Shown here in pieces: positions 52,895 to 62,722 of a stretch of 64,000 nucleotides of DNA. Numbering within the stretch: the first letter of the stretch is position 1; the number at the start of each line of letters is the position of its first letter. Origin of the DNA: Clostridia bacterium (lineage in GTDB: Bacteria; Bacillota; Clostridia; Christensenellales; Aristaeellaceae). The notes under the pieces were generated by a model. It did no database searches. It was not told the origin of the DNA and saw nothing but the letters and a program-made list of their open reading frames with translations. The translations under genes and the position numbers were made by a program. The DNA is taken from positions 62,001-126,000 of the forward strand of contig JAFUDS010000001.1 of assembly GCA_017464305.1 (NCBI GenBank), written 5' to 3'.

Positions 52895-55717
52895 TCACGT
52901 TTGATTTCTCTGAAGCGCGGTGCGAATCGTATCCATCATTTTTTGCAGATCAATCGGTTTTGCTATGTGTCCTTGCATGCCTGCCTGCTCTGCGGCCTGT
53001 TCGTCCTCCTTAAAAGCGTTTGCCGTCATCGCGATGATCGGAATTCCCGCAAGATCAGGATTGCCTAAAGCGCGAATCGCCCGTGCTGCCTCATAGCCAT
53101 CCATGACAGGCATCTGTATATCCATCAGGATGGCGTCATAATAGCCAGGCTGGGAAGATGTGATCATATCTACTGCTATCTTCCCGTTTTCTGCTGTCTC
53201 CACCGTAAAGCCAGCCTGCGACAAGATCATGGAGGCAATCTCCATGTTGATGGCATTGTCTTCTACAAGGAGAAGCCGTTTGCCGGTAAAGTCCATTTCG
53301 GAAGCTGTTTCCGCCTCGGCCGATTCCGTCTCATCGGCCTTATTCATCAAACTGCGCACATCTTTTTCTTCAGCCAGCCTGAATTTGATCCGGATGATGA
53401 TCGTTGTACCAGCGCCTGGCGCAGTCAGCACATCAATCGCACCGCCCATGAGATCGACGAGGCTCTTGGTGATCGACATACCCAGCCCGGTTCCTTCCAC
53501 GCCGCTGACTGTAGAAGTTCGCTCTCTTTCAAAGGCAATAAACATCTTTTCAGCAAACTCTTTAGACATGCCGATGCCGTTGTCCTGCACACGGATCTCA
53601 TAGGACCCGTAATCGTTTTCCGCAGCACCTGTTTCCAGGAGTGAAACAGTGATCGTTCCTCCCTCCGGCGTAAACTTGTATGCATTGCTCAGGACATTGA
53701 GGAGAACACGGTTCAGGCTGTTTTTATCGCACCAGACATAGCGGTTTTGCACCTGACTTGTGTGAACCTCAAAATCCAGGCGCTTCTGTTTCATCTGCTC
53801 AGAAAACAAATTCTTGATTTCATTAAATAAAACACACAGATCCAGTGGAGCATACTCCAGTTCGATCTTTCCATTTTCAATGCGGCTCATCTCCAGAATG
53901 TCATTGATCAGCGCAAGCAGGTGCTGGCTGGAGCCGTCGATTTTATCAAGGTATTCGTTGATTTTAGCGGGATCGGTTTCCTTTCGCGCCAGGCCGGTGT
54001 AGCCGATGATCGCGTTCATAGGGGTGCGGATATCGTGTGACATGTTGAAGAGAAACCTGCTTTTGGCAAGACTGCTTTCCACTGCATGAATTTTCTCTCT
54101 TTCGGAAGCTTCATGCTTTTTCCGGACAACATTCTGCACATACAGCATCACGGCGAGGCCCACGAAGATGATCGCAAAAAGGATGACACCTCCCTGGGTT
54201 AGAGCCTGCTTCATCTGATCGGCGTTGTTCCCTGTAATGAGCAGCTTTGCCATCCACATCAGCGCGGAATATACCAGCAGTGCAAACAATACAACGCCCG
54301 ATGTGGACATGCCGCTATATTCCGTGAGCGTGCTTCTGACAACGGTTTTCCAGTAGAAGACAAAGCCGAGCAGACACCACAAAGAGAGAAGCAAAAAGGC
54401 CTCACTGCCCATCGCCTCCATGGCAGCCAGTCGTGGGACAAGCTGAACGATGACAAAGATTGCGGAAAGGATGGTTCCAATCAATCCCGTTATCATAGTT
54501 CTTCTGTTTCCCTCAGCCCGTGCGAGCTTCCAGGCAGCAGCGGAAGAGTATCCGAAACCGACAATTGCGCCAAAGGATGTGAGATCCACAAACCAGTTCA
54601 GCGTGTTTCTGCCAAGCAGGGACAGCATAATGGAGAGCACCATGATAAACACGATGCTGTAGGTTGTTTTCGAGAATTTCTCGGAAAGGATACGATCCTC
54701 CGCCATCGTTGACAGAACACGGGTCGTTGCCCGATACCCGCCAATGATACCCGTCAGAATGGCTGCAACAGCTGTCAGCGTCATAATGGTCAACCCAGGG
54801 GTCCCCATGATGGCTTTGGCGGCATAGAAAGTAGGTACGGATGCCACTCCGTTCACGTTTTCAAGACCGGCTATATACTCCTGCCAGGAAGAAAATCCGT
54901 CTGGAACGGAAGCGATACTGACAAACGCCATGGAAATATACGCGGCAGCCGCTGCCAGGATGGCAATGAAAAGAACCTTCTTTGAGTTCTTGATTGGGAA
55001 TTTGAAATGCGCGGTATCAAACGATGTCACCTCAAAACCCACAAAGGCCCAGGGAGCCAGAATAATCAGGCTGAAAACAGCGTAGGTGTTATTGAAGCCG
55101 GAAGTCCCAAAAGCGCTCAGCGCTCCATTTGCGAAGGCATGTGGCAGGCAGAATGCTGCCGTCACGACGATTCCCGCGAACAGAACGATGGAAAGGACGG
55201 TGTGAATCCGCTGCAGCGCAGGTTTTGCCGCCACGAAGAGAATGCCTGTACCCGCAAGCACCAGCACAGATACCAGTGTCTCGCCCAGATAAATGGTATG
55301 TCCGGAAACTGTGTAGTGAATGCCGCTTTGTGCCGCGCCGGAAAACAGCGTACGAACGATAAAGAACAGTGCTGTACCATTGAGAAAAACAATGGTCAGG
55401 TATGACAGGCACAAAAACCATGAGCTCAAAAAGGCATGATCTCTCCCGAAGGCTTCTTTGGTATAGGCGTATATGCCGCCCGTTACTGATGATCTGCCCA
55501 TCATATATGTCAGGTTACTGGCAATGATCAGCATGATGATCATACCGATCAGCATGGAAAGCATGGTACCCAGCGGCCCGGCAACCGGAAGAAATGTCGT
55601 GCCAGGCATGGCGAAAACGCCCCAGCCGACCATACAGCCAAAAGCCATCGCCCAGACATCAATCACGGACAGATAACGGTCCAGCGGTTTTGAAGTATGT
55701 GGCTTGCGTGTATCCAT
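52895..55717 (-). CDS. APC amino-acid permease fused to a hybrid histidine kinase
   Basis: A 940-residue membrane protein. Residues 15-460 form an APC-superfamily transporter: [20 protein letters not shown] contains the unwound helix-1 motif, and [25 protein letters not shown] follow; further helices run to about 530. Then comes a dimerisation coiled coil, HisKA with His561 in [11 protein letters not shown], HATPase ([18 protein letters not shown]) and a receiver with Asp866 in ILMDIQMP. This parallels CbrA, where an SLC5-type transporter is joined to a kinase; here the transporter belongs to APC. It may sense and/or import an amino acid. No output domain. ATG 55717 follows GGAGG. Confidence 0.9.
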   Translation of the reverse strand: MDTRKPHTSKPLDRYLSVIDVWAMAFGCMVGWGVFAMPGTTFLPVAGPLGTMLSMLIGMIIMLIIASNLTYMMGRSSVTGGIYAYTKEAFGRDHAFLSSWFLCLSYLTIVFLNGTALFFIVRTLFSGAAQSGIHYTVSGHTIYLGETLVSVLVLAGTGILFVAAKPALQRIHTVLSIVLFAGIVVTAAFCLPHAFANGALSAFGTSGFNNTYAVFSLIILAPWAFVGFEVTSFDTAHFKFPIKNSKKVLFIAILAAAAAYISMAFVSIASVPDGFSSWQEYIAGLENVNGVASVPTFYAAKAIMGTPGLTIMTLTAVAAILTGIIGGYRATTRVLSTMAEDRILSEKFSKTTYSIVFIMVLSIMLSLLGRNTLNWFVDLTSFGAIVGFGYSSAAAWKLARAEGNRRTMITGLIGTILSAIFVIVQLVPRLAAMEAMGSEAFLLLSLWCLLGFVFYWKTVVRSTLTEYSGMSTSGVVLFALLVYSALMWMAKLLITGNNADQMKQALTQGGVILFAIIFVGLAVMLYVQNVVRKKHEASEREKIHAVESSLAKSRFLFNMSHDIRTPMNAIIGYTGLARKETDPAKINEYLDKIDGSSQHLLALINDILEMSRIENGKIELEYAPLDLCVLFNEIKNLFSEQMKQKRLDFEVHTSQVQNRYVWCDKNSLNRVLLNVLSNAYKFTPEGGTITVSLLETGAAENDYGSYEIRVQDNGIGMSKEFAEKMFIAFERERTSTVSGVEGTGLGMSITKSLVDLMGGAIDVLTAPGAGTTIIIRIKFRLAEEKDVRSLMNKADETESAEAETASEMDFTGKRLLLVEDNAINMEIASMILSQAGFTVETAENGKIAVDMITSSQPGYYDAILMDIQMPVMDGYEAARAIRALGNPDLAGIPIIAMTANAFKEDEQAAEQAGMQGHIAKPIDLQKMMDTIRTALQRNQT

Positions 55718-55752
55718 GTATTTCCTCCTTCGGGATCAGATAGCGCCGATCA

Positions 55753-58700
55753 AGCCTGGATAAGGCCTTCCAACGTCCTGAACAATGCCTCCGGCTCCAC
55801 AGGTTTGGACAGGTGCGCGTTCAGTCCCGCCTGCATGCTGCGCTGCACGTCCTCATCAAAGGCGTTGGCTGTCAGGGCAATGATCGGGATCGTCTTTGCA
55901 TCCGCTCTGTCCATAGCCCGGATCATTCGGGTCGCCTCCAGACCATCCATCTCCGGCATACGCATATCCATAAGGATCGCATCGTAATATCCGGAGGTAT
56001 GACTCGCAAACATCTCGGTGGCGATTCTGCCATTTTCGGCGTGATCCACTTCAATCTCCCGCATGGAAAGCACCATCATCATGATCTCCGCGTTGACCGC
56101 CACATCCTCCGCCAGCAGAACACGCCGCCCCTTCAGGTCAGCTGTCTCATGCTCCAGACGGGTGTTCTTTTTCTTGAAGGCTTCCCGGAACTCATCCATT
56201 ACCGTTCCCGCAAACAACGGCTTCGCAACAAAGGTATCCACACCGGCGGCTTTCGCTTCTTCAGCAATGTCCTCCCAGCTGTAGGAAGTCAGGATGATGA
56301 TCGGCGTTTCATGACCAACGACTTTTCGAATTTGTCTTGTTGTTTCAATACCGTCCATTTCCGGCATCCGCCAGTCTACCAGAATCAGATTGTAGGGCTC
56401 CCGTCTGGCGTGACGGAGCCTGACCATCTCGATTCCATCCAGCCCGGACAATGCTTTTTCACACCGGATACCAACTTGCCCCAGAACAATCTGCGCATGT
56501 TCGCAGGCCACGGGATCATCATCAATGACCAATACACACATATCATCGGGATGAACAATACCGTATTCTTCGACCGCTGTTGTTCTGTCTGAATCAAGCA
56601 GTGTGATGGTAACAGTGAAGGTCGTACCTTTCCCTTTTTCACTCTCCACTTCAATATTGCCGTTCATCAGCTCAACGATGCTTTTTGTGATGGGCATGCC
56701 GAGCCCCGTACTGCCGTACTTGCTGGTAGAGGAGGAATCCTCCTGGGAGAAAGTGTCGAAGATCTTTGGCAGGTATTCTTTGCTCATGCCGATGCCGGTG
56801 TCCCTGAAAGTGAAGCGAAGAGTCGTTTTTCCGTCAAACTGTGCGACCGTCTCAATGGTAAAGGAAACCGTCCCGCCTTCCGGGGTAAATTTGACTGCGT
56901 TGCCGAGGATGTTGATCATCACCTGGCGCAGCTTCATGTCGTCGCCGATATAATAGTCCCTGACATCTCCGCTGGTCCAGCAGTCATATTTCAGGCCCTT
57001 GTCCCGGCACTGACCGCTGATAATGGTATTCACCTGTTCCAGCACCTTTGCAAAGGAGAACTCCTCGCTCTTGATTGTCATACGGCCCGATTCGATCCGG
57101 CTCATGTCCAGGATATCGTTGATGATGCTCAGAAGATGATTGGCGGATGTGCCAATTCTGGACAGATACTCCTTCACTTTTTCACTGGCGGAGGGTTCGT
57201 TCATGGCAATGTTATTCAGCCCGATGATGGCGTTCATGGGGGTGCGGATCTCATGACTCATGTTGGACAGGAATGCCGTTTTTGCCTTGCTGGCCTCCTC
57301 CGCTGCAGCGAGCGCTTCCGCCAGCGCGTGATTTTTTGCCATAGACTCGCGCATTTCCGCATCGATCACAGTGAATCCAACGCCCACCTTATGCACGAGA
57401 TTATCATCCCTCTCTCCGGGATGGCGGACGCCAGCCATGCGCAGCATCTCGTAGTATTCTACACCGTTTCTTTTCGCCAGATAGCGATAGGCCATGATGG
57501 ATTCTGTTTTAAGCCTCCGCCTTATATTCTCCGGATCGATAAAGTGGAGGAAGCCCTCCCTGTATTCCGGATCCACATACCGCTCGCAGTACTCGGTGAA
57601 TCGTGCATGGTACGGGAAGTGCACTCCTACCTGGGTCAGGTCCGGATCACTTGTGTCTGCCCGATAGCAAACGGCGTCATCCGCGTCCACATCCACATGA
57701 TAGACGCTCCGGTAGTCCGACGCCATGGCCGTGATCATGCTGTCCAGTTCCTTCTGGCGGTCTTCCTGAGCCATAATCTGCTCATGCAGCGCAAGCTTTT
57801 CCTCCAATTCCTGCTGTTTTGCACGCGCCTCCGCTTCGGCGGTTTTGATCCGGGTCATCTCTGTTACGTCCACACACATGCCCAGCAGGCAAAGCCGCCC
57901 GGAGGGTTCCCGGAAAGTGATTTTCGTCGTCTGCAGGTTATGGAAATCAGTACCTGTCGCATCCGGCACATCTTCGAAAAAGATATAGGCCTTGTCCATC
58001 GTCAGGGCTTTGCGGTCATCTTCCACAAAATGATCTGCAGTGGCCTGATCGAAGATCTCATGGTCTGTAAGTCCGACGACTTCTTCAGGACTTGTCTTGC
58101 CCGCGTATTCTGCAAAGGCCTGGTTGCAGGCAAGATATTTCCCCGTCGACACTTCCTTGGAGAAGCTCATGGCGGGCATATTGGACAGCATCGAGGAGAT
58201 AGATCCCATCAGCTCAGCCAGCCTGGCTGCCGACTGAACTTCTTCATTCAGTCTGCGGTTTTCCGCCTCTGCTTTTTTCGCGTCATCAAGCGCTTTTTGA
58301 TAGGCCTGTCCCTGACGAACCTCTTCATCTATGTCTTTAAATCCCATCATGACACCGATTCGCCCGCCAGGCATATGGATCTTCCCAAAGTCGATCCGGT
58401 AATGCCGCGATCCGGACTTCAGGGATCGGATAAAATTGACAGAGAATCGATCTCTGGTCTCAAACTTCTTCAGAATGTACGGCAGGCTCATCTGCTCCTG
58501 CATCCGTTCCTGGTCTTCCGGCGCGATCATGGTGTTTACGTATTCCGTCTTGGTGTCCGTATATCTGGCGTGGCTTAGTGCATTTCGGATAGCCTCGTCA
58601 TGCACCTGATCCATGTCCGAATGATACAGCGACATCTCTTCTGTGACCACATCGTTGATCAGGTACACCGTGTTGTAAGCTGTGGTCAGCGTAGAAATCA

Positions 58701-59145
58701 CCGCGTCTCTTGTGGCTGTGTCTGTTTCCCGTTGAAGTTTTTTATCCGTTATGTCGGAAATGAAAACAACATAGACTCTGCCGTAGGCTTTGGTCTCCGC
58801 CAAATGCCCGTAGTCGTCCACCCAGCGGACAGCGCCGTCCCGCCGGATGATACGGTATTCGGCATAATCCATCTGCTCGTCGCTGGTGGCGATCTGATGA
58901 ATAATGGATGATGAGATTCGGTCATAGTCATCCGGATGCACCATCCCCCTGAAAGTGTATCCTGTCAGGCTTTTGAACTCCTCCAGGCTGCTGCACCCGT
59001 AGATATCAAATACAGCCTTGTTTGCGTATATTAATTCTTCCGGTTCATCCGCCCTGTAGATAAAAAATCCACCAGGCATGTGTCCTCCGATTTCCTCGAT
59101 GATGGACAATGTGCCCTCATTCAGTTCAAAGTTTCTGCCCTTCAT
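55753..59145 (-). CDS. PAS-rich cytoplasmic hybrid histidine kinase with two receivers
   Basis: A 1131-residue protein without clear membrane helices. A PAS domain (about 15-140; FFIYRADEPEELIYANKAVF) is followed by further PAS-like segments (about 145-275, 305-430 and 470-605), a coiled coil, HisKA with His631 in [12 protein letters not shown], HATPase (NAVKFTPEGG, GSTGLGMPI) and two receivers with Asp924 in ILVDWRMP and Asp1060 in ILMDMRMP. It probably feeds a phosphorelay with an HPt partner outside the window. Starts 35 bases upstream of the permease-kinase gene, so the two likely form an operon. Confidence 0.9.
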
Positions 59146-59265
59146 GCCTGATGCCCTCCTGTAAAATGATAGGTTTCGCCAAATAACAAGCTTCTACATC
59201 ACTGACGCTTCCATTAACCCTTGTGCATTGAGAGCTTGGTCCGCCCATTCCGCTGACAGGTGAAT

Positions 59266-59487
59266 TCACATCAAATTTGGATTTGCGGGTGAATTGGGAG
59301 CATCAAGTACATAAGCAGGCAAATCCGCCATACCGATTTCGTTCAATTCTTCATCTGTTCCAGCTTTATTGGTTTTTACGATGGAGAATGCGAGCAGTCT
59401 TTCTCCTAATAAAATCATTTTAGGCAATTCAAATGACGATGGGGCCATTTGACAGATCGTATTTTCTACAAATTTCTGAAATACCAT
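59266..59487 (-). CDS. Small protein downstream of the XRE regulator
   Basis: 73 residues, start ATG 59487 one base after the XRE stop and nine bases after GGAGG. No family recognised. The sequence has a hydrophobic stretch (LLGERLLAFSIVKT) and an acidic part (GTDEELNEIGM). Operon structure suggests it works with the regulator, perhaps as a partner in element control or a toxin-antitoxin-like pair, but nothing in the sequence proves this. Confidence 0.55.
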   Translation of the reverse strand: MVFQKFVENTICQMAPSSFELPKMILLGERLLAFSIVKTNKAGTDEELNEIGMADLPAYVLDAPNSPANPNLM

Positions 59488-59488
59488 C

Positions 59489-59734
59489 TCATTTATCCTC
59501 CGATGAAGTTTCAATAGAGCCTACATCATTGTCGTCATTCTGGATTTCAACAATCTCTTCAATTTTACAGTTAAGGGCAGAACAGATCTTTTCTAAAACC
59601 GCCATCCTGACATCTTCGTCGCATCCCAGCTTGGCCATAGCATTTGTGCTAATCCCCGCCATATGAGTCAGCTCTGTTTTGCTTATTCGTTTATCAATCA
59701 TCAATTTCCATAACCTGTTATAACTCACACTCAT
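59489..59734 (-). CDS. XRE-family transcription regulator
   Basis: An 81-residue protein; helix-turn-helix in YNRLWKLMIDKRISKTELTH and MAGISTNAMAKLGCDEDVRM with the long XRE fold up to residue 65, and an acidic tail. ATG 59734 follows GGAGG. It lies behind a palindrome-overlapping promoter, consistent with autoregulation. It probably controls the mobile element. Confidence 0.85.
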   Translation of the reverse strand: MSVSYNRLWKLMIDKRISKTELTHMAGISTNAMAKLGCDEDVRMAVLEKICSALNCKIEEIVEIQNDDNDVGSIETSSEDK

Positions 59735-59791
59735 ATCATAACCTCCACATCTAAGCAAAGCAGCATCAGCTGGCTACTTCGTAGCAACCTC

Positions 59792-59820
59792 AGTATAGCA
59801 TAGGGACACCGGACATGCAA
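59792..59820 (-). promoter_or_regulatory. Promoter of the XRE operon
   Basis: Leftward -35 TTGCAT (59820-59815), 17-bp spacer, -10 TATACT (59797-59792). Confidence 0.75.
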
Positions 59821-59832
59821 GAAATTCTTGCA
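59816..59832. promoter_or_regulatory. Perfect 17-bp palindrome overlapping the -35 box
   Basis: TGCAAGAAATTCTTGCA, an odd-length perfect palindrome, overlaps the -35 of the XRE promoter. Likely the XRE operator. Confidence 0.7.
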
Positions 59833-59892
59833 ATCTTCAAGCATTGAATTATAATGAATACAATCTTTGATGGTAGTCTTTACGAATTCGGG

Positions 59893-59996
59893 ATAATAGT
59901 GGCAAGCAATGCAATCCGGGCCGAATTGCACAAAGCTTGTTGGTAGGCTCCGCCCCCCAAGCCCCTGAGAACCAGAGCTGAAGCTCTGTGGTTGTG
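59893..59996 (+). repeat. 104-nt structured element, copy 2
   Basis: Same layout as 37356-37458: identical 19-base start, variable hairpin TGCAAT-CGG/CCG-ATTGCA, block GGCTCCGCCCCCCAAGCCCC, then hairpin AACCAGAGC/GCTCTG-GGTT and GGTTGTG. It sits between the XRE promoter and the relaxase gene. Candidate oriT. Confidence 0.6.
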
Positions 59997-60039
59997 TCGT
60001 CTTCCTGCGTCATCCGACCTTTGGCCTATGCCAATAAGG

Positions 60040-60102
60040 CAAAAAAGAAAAGCCCCTGGGCCAGCTTCGCTGCATAATGCAGTGACTGACCCAGGAGCCT
60101 TG
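60040..60102 (-). terminator. Terminator of the relaxase operon
   Basis: Read leftward: CTCCTGGGTCAG pairs with CTGGCCCAGGGG around an inner CTGCA/TGCAG hairpin, followed by TTTTCTTTTTT. Immediately after the relaxase stop. Confidence 0.8.
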
Positions 60103-61506
60103 TTATCGTTCTTCATGTTCTTCCCGGCGAAGATCTTTCTCTTCTGGCAGGTAGTCGCGTTCCAGAACATCGAAGTTATACTTGATATGATTCAGCGTTG
60201 TGAGTTGCGGTTTCAGTGTTTCCAGGGCGGCATCATTGCTTTCTTTCTCCGCCTTCAAGGCGTCGTACTCAGCAGAAAGCTCCTTCAGCGTCGGCATCTT
60301 TCCATCAACAGAGGAATAGACAGCCTGCGCTTTTTTGTGTGATTCGATTTCTTCCCGGTGCTCATTGTAGAATTTGGGAGACCATCCAGAAGCTTTATAC
60401 TGCGCATAAACTTCTTTCGTCCGCCGGTAATCTCGGATTGCTTGCCGAAGTTGATTGATCTCTTTCATGCGGTTTTGCTTCTCACGAATGGCGGCATGAA
60501 AAGCATTTCGCTTTGAGCGCAGCTCATCAATCTGATCTTCCAGTTCCTCGATGGAACCAATGTTGTGCTCTTTCAGGAAAATGATCGACTGAGCTTTCGC
60601 GTCAATGTTGTTTCGCTCTGCCCAAATCATGTAGCCTTTGCCTTTCCCTTCACGGAGCTTCGTTTCAACATCAATCAGCCGTTTCACCTGGCTGTAAGTG
60701 TATTCGCTCCTTGGGATTTTCGGAATATGAACAAGATGGCCGTCGAGCACTTGTCTCAATTTTGCTTCAGTATATTCTGCGCCGAGGCTGTCCAGGCGAA
60801 TATACCGTTCGCCACCGGGCGGCTTGATGCTGACATGAGCTCCGCGCTTGATCCAGCATCCCGCTTCTTCCATCAGCTGCATGAGCGCGTTAAATCCATC
60901 GGGCTGCATTCGAAGCGCCGCATCAATCGTAATTCGGAGACTATCCCGGCTTGTCAATTTGGATTGATCGCCCTCCCATTTCTCGTAGGAGACAGTTTTG
61001 TTCTGCGGAGTCTGAACGACGGAAAGATGATGTTCCCGGCAAAGCTCGTCGCTGATTTCCGCCACAAGTCGGCTGGAGTTCCACACATTCCTGAATTTAT
61101 GAGAACCGTCCAGGGAAGCTGCGCAGAAAACAATGTGATTATGAATGTGCTTCCGATCTGTATGTGTCGCCACAATGAAGGCGTGTTCTCCGTGAAGAAG
61201 ACGCTCTGCCAGCTCATATCCAATCTGATTTGCTTCCTCCGCCGACACTTCTCCCGGCTTAAAGGATTGCCGGAGCTGGTAGGCAATCACTTCGTTTTTC
61301 TTTCCGCTGCCAGCATTCATAAGATACTGATTCCGCATTAGCAGGAATTCCTGGTCTGCGGATTCCGGTGCGCAGGCATAAGACGAAATGAATTCTCCGT
61401 CCTCTGTCTTGTCCGGATTCTTTACATAATCGATCCGCGCCTTCATGCACTGAGCAATCGTTTTTCCCCTGTTGATGTGCATGGGAATGATGCGTGTGGT
61501 TGCCAT
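60103..61506 (-). CDS. mobA: Relaxase (MobA/VirD2-like, MOB-P type)
   Basis: A 467-residue DNA-nicking transferase. Residues 1-200 form the relaxase domain: ARIDYVKNPDKT with the likely catalytic Tyr, and the metal-binding histidine motif ATHTDRKHIHNHIVF (HxDxxHxH). A helical, coiled-coil-rich C-terminus (330-467) may bind accessory proteins. It would nick oriT and pilot the strand during conjugation. ATG 61506 follows GGAGG; an earlier in-frame start is weaker. It lies behind mobC, as usual for mobilisable elements. Confidence 0.92.
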   Translation of the reverse strand: MATTRIIPMHINRGKTIAQCMKARIDYVKNPDKTEDGEFISSYACAPESADQEFLLMRNQYLMNAGSGKKNEVIAYQLRQSFKPGEVSAEEANQIGYELAERLLHGEHAFIVATHTDRKHIHNHIVFCAASLDGSHKFRNVWNSSRLVAEISDELCREHHLSVVQTPQNKTVSYEKWEGDQSKLTSRDSLRITIDAALRMQPDGFNALMQLMEEAGCWIKRGAHVSIKPPGGERYIRLDSLGAEYTEAKLRQVLDGHLVHIPKIPRSEYTYSQVKRLIDVETKLREGKGKGYMIWAERNNIDAKAQSIIFLKEHNIGSIEELEDQIDELRSKRNAFHAAIREKQNRMKEINQLRQAIRDYRRTKEVYAQYKASGWSPKFYNEHREEIESHKKAQAVYSSVDGKMPTLKELSAEYDALKAEKESNDAALETLKPQLTTLNHIKYNFDVLERDYLPEEKDLRREEHEER

Positions 61507-61577
61507 CTGTTCCTCCATTAAAAAAGAAAACGGCGATCTGTGGTTCACACAAACCGCCGTGATGGTGCCTCTGTTTA

Positions 61578-61868
61578 TCAGCAGAGAAGTCCTTCAAAGA
61601 ATCCGAGAAGGTGATCCATTCTATTCAGTAGGAAGTTCGCAATCGCCGGAAGTCCGATTGGACTGGCCAGCAGAGCAAGCACCATGAAAGCGATCCCGTT
61701 CTGCCAATATCCGATTGCAAACTCTACCACGGAGAGAACAGCGAACAGTCCGACCGCCAAACCGATGACCGCCGAGGCGATGGAAGAGATGAAGGCAGCC
61801 AGGCCAAGCATCAGCCTTGCCATCAGCATGAAGGGTGTCAGTGCGATTCTCAGTGTGCGCTTCATCAT
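61578..61868 (-). CDS. CD1845-like small membrane protein
   Basis: 96 residues with three hydrophobic helices. It resembles the small CD1845-type protein found between mobC and relaxase genes in Firmicutes transfer elements. Function unknown. First ATG 61868 is eight bases after AGGAGG. Confidence 0.7.
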   Translation of the reverse strand: MMKRTLRIALTPFMLMARLMLGLAAFISSIASAVIGLAVGLFAVLSVVEFAIGYWQNGIAFMVLALLASPIGLPAIANFLLNRMDHLLGFFEGLLC

Positions 61869-61880
61869 TTCCGTTTCCTC

Positions 61881-62225
61881 CTATTTTTCTGACTGATCCA
61901 ACCTGGAGAGGATTTCTCGGAGAATCTCCCAGATTTGATCAAGCCTTTGCTTGATGTCATCGATCTCCGTCTCATAGATCGAACCGTGTTCATGCAGCGT
62001 CTTGGCGATCTGATTGACGTTGTTTGTCAGGTTCTTCATGAGCCGGATCAGCTCTCTGATCTCCGGAAGATCCAGCTTCAACAGATACCCGTTCAGCACC
62101 ATTGCCCGGAACAGCAACGACTTCTTTCTGATCCCGAAGGCCTTCATTTTCTGACGAATGAGCTCATCCTCAGCTTCCGTGGTTCTGAAGGACTGGTGAA
62201 CCACCCAGTTCTTTTCTTCCGTCAT
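61881..62225 (-). CDS. mobC: MobC-like relaxosome accessory protein
   Basis: A 114-residue DNA-binding accessory protein. FRTTEAEDELIRQKMKAFGI is the ribbon-helix-helix part, and LIRLMKNLTNNVNQIAK is the MobC-family block; a helix-rich C-terminus follows. MobC helps unwind oriT for the relaxase. ATG 62225 (MTEEKNW) is chosen, as the longer frame starts at TTG. The start overlaps the DUF3846 gene. Confidence 0.88.
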   Translation of the reverse strand: MTEEKNWVVHQSFRTTEAEDELIRQKMKAFGIRKKSLLFRAMVLNGYLLKLDLPEIRELIRLMKNLTNNVNQIAKTLHEHGSIYETEIDDIKQRLDQIWEILREILSRLDQSEK

Positions 62226-62230
62226 CTCGA

Positions 62231-62713
62231 TTATCGCTCCATGCCGTTCTTCCTGCAACTCTGTCGCCGGGACAAATCTACGATTTCAAGCTCGGGCTTC
62301 ACGATGGGTTTCAGTCCGAAGGCGGCTGAGATTTTCTCAACAGCCAGATCACGCTTTGCTTCCAGTCCGGCAGCCAAGGCAGTCGCTTCTTCCTTTGTCA
62401 GCAGTGTGAGACGCTCATTCTCAGCGCGAACAACCATCACGTTTCCGACGATGGCGTCTCCATGGCGGTCAGCACCATACAGATCACTGGCGAGACAGTT
62501 GATGGAGACCGGCCCCTTTTTCAGCTTGCCTTCCTCATCGATCAGCATCAGGTAGCCCTTCTCTGCGAGAGGTTCAGCTTCCACCAGTTCGATCCATTCG
62601 CAGCCAATGGTGCCGCGCACAATCTCGAAAAGCTCTTCCTGGGGATCGCATTCCAGTGTTTTGATTTCCTGTGTATCGGTCAGCATGACCGCAAACTTCT
62701 TTTCGTCCATCAT
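62231..62713 (-). CDS. DUF3846 protein
   Basis: A 160-residue soluble protein with the DUF3846 block GTIGCEWIELVEAEPL and a C-terminal helical extension. Common in Firmicutes conjugative elements beside primase and mobC genes; role unknown. Confidence 0.75.
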   Translation of the reverse strand: MMDEKKFAVMLTDTQEIKTLECDPQEELFEIVRGTIGCEWIELVEAEPLAEKGYLMLIDEEGKLKKGPVSINCLASDLYGADRHGDAIVGNVMVVRAENERLTLLTKEEATALAAGLEAKRDLAVEKISAAFGLKPIVKPELEIVDLSRRQSCRKNGMER

Positions 62714-62722
62714 GATCCCTCC

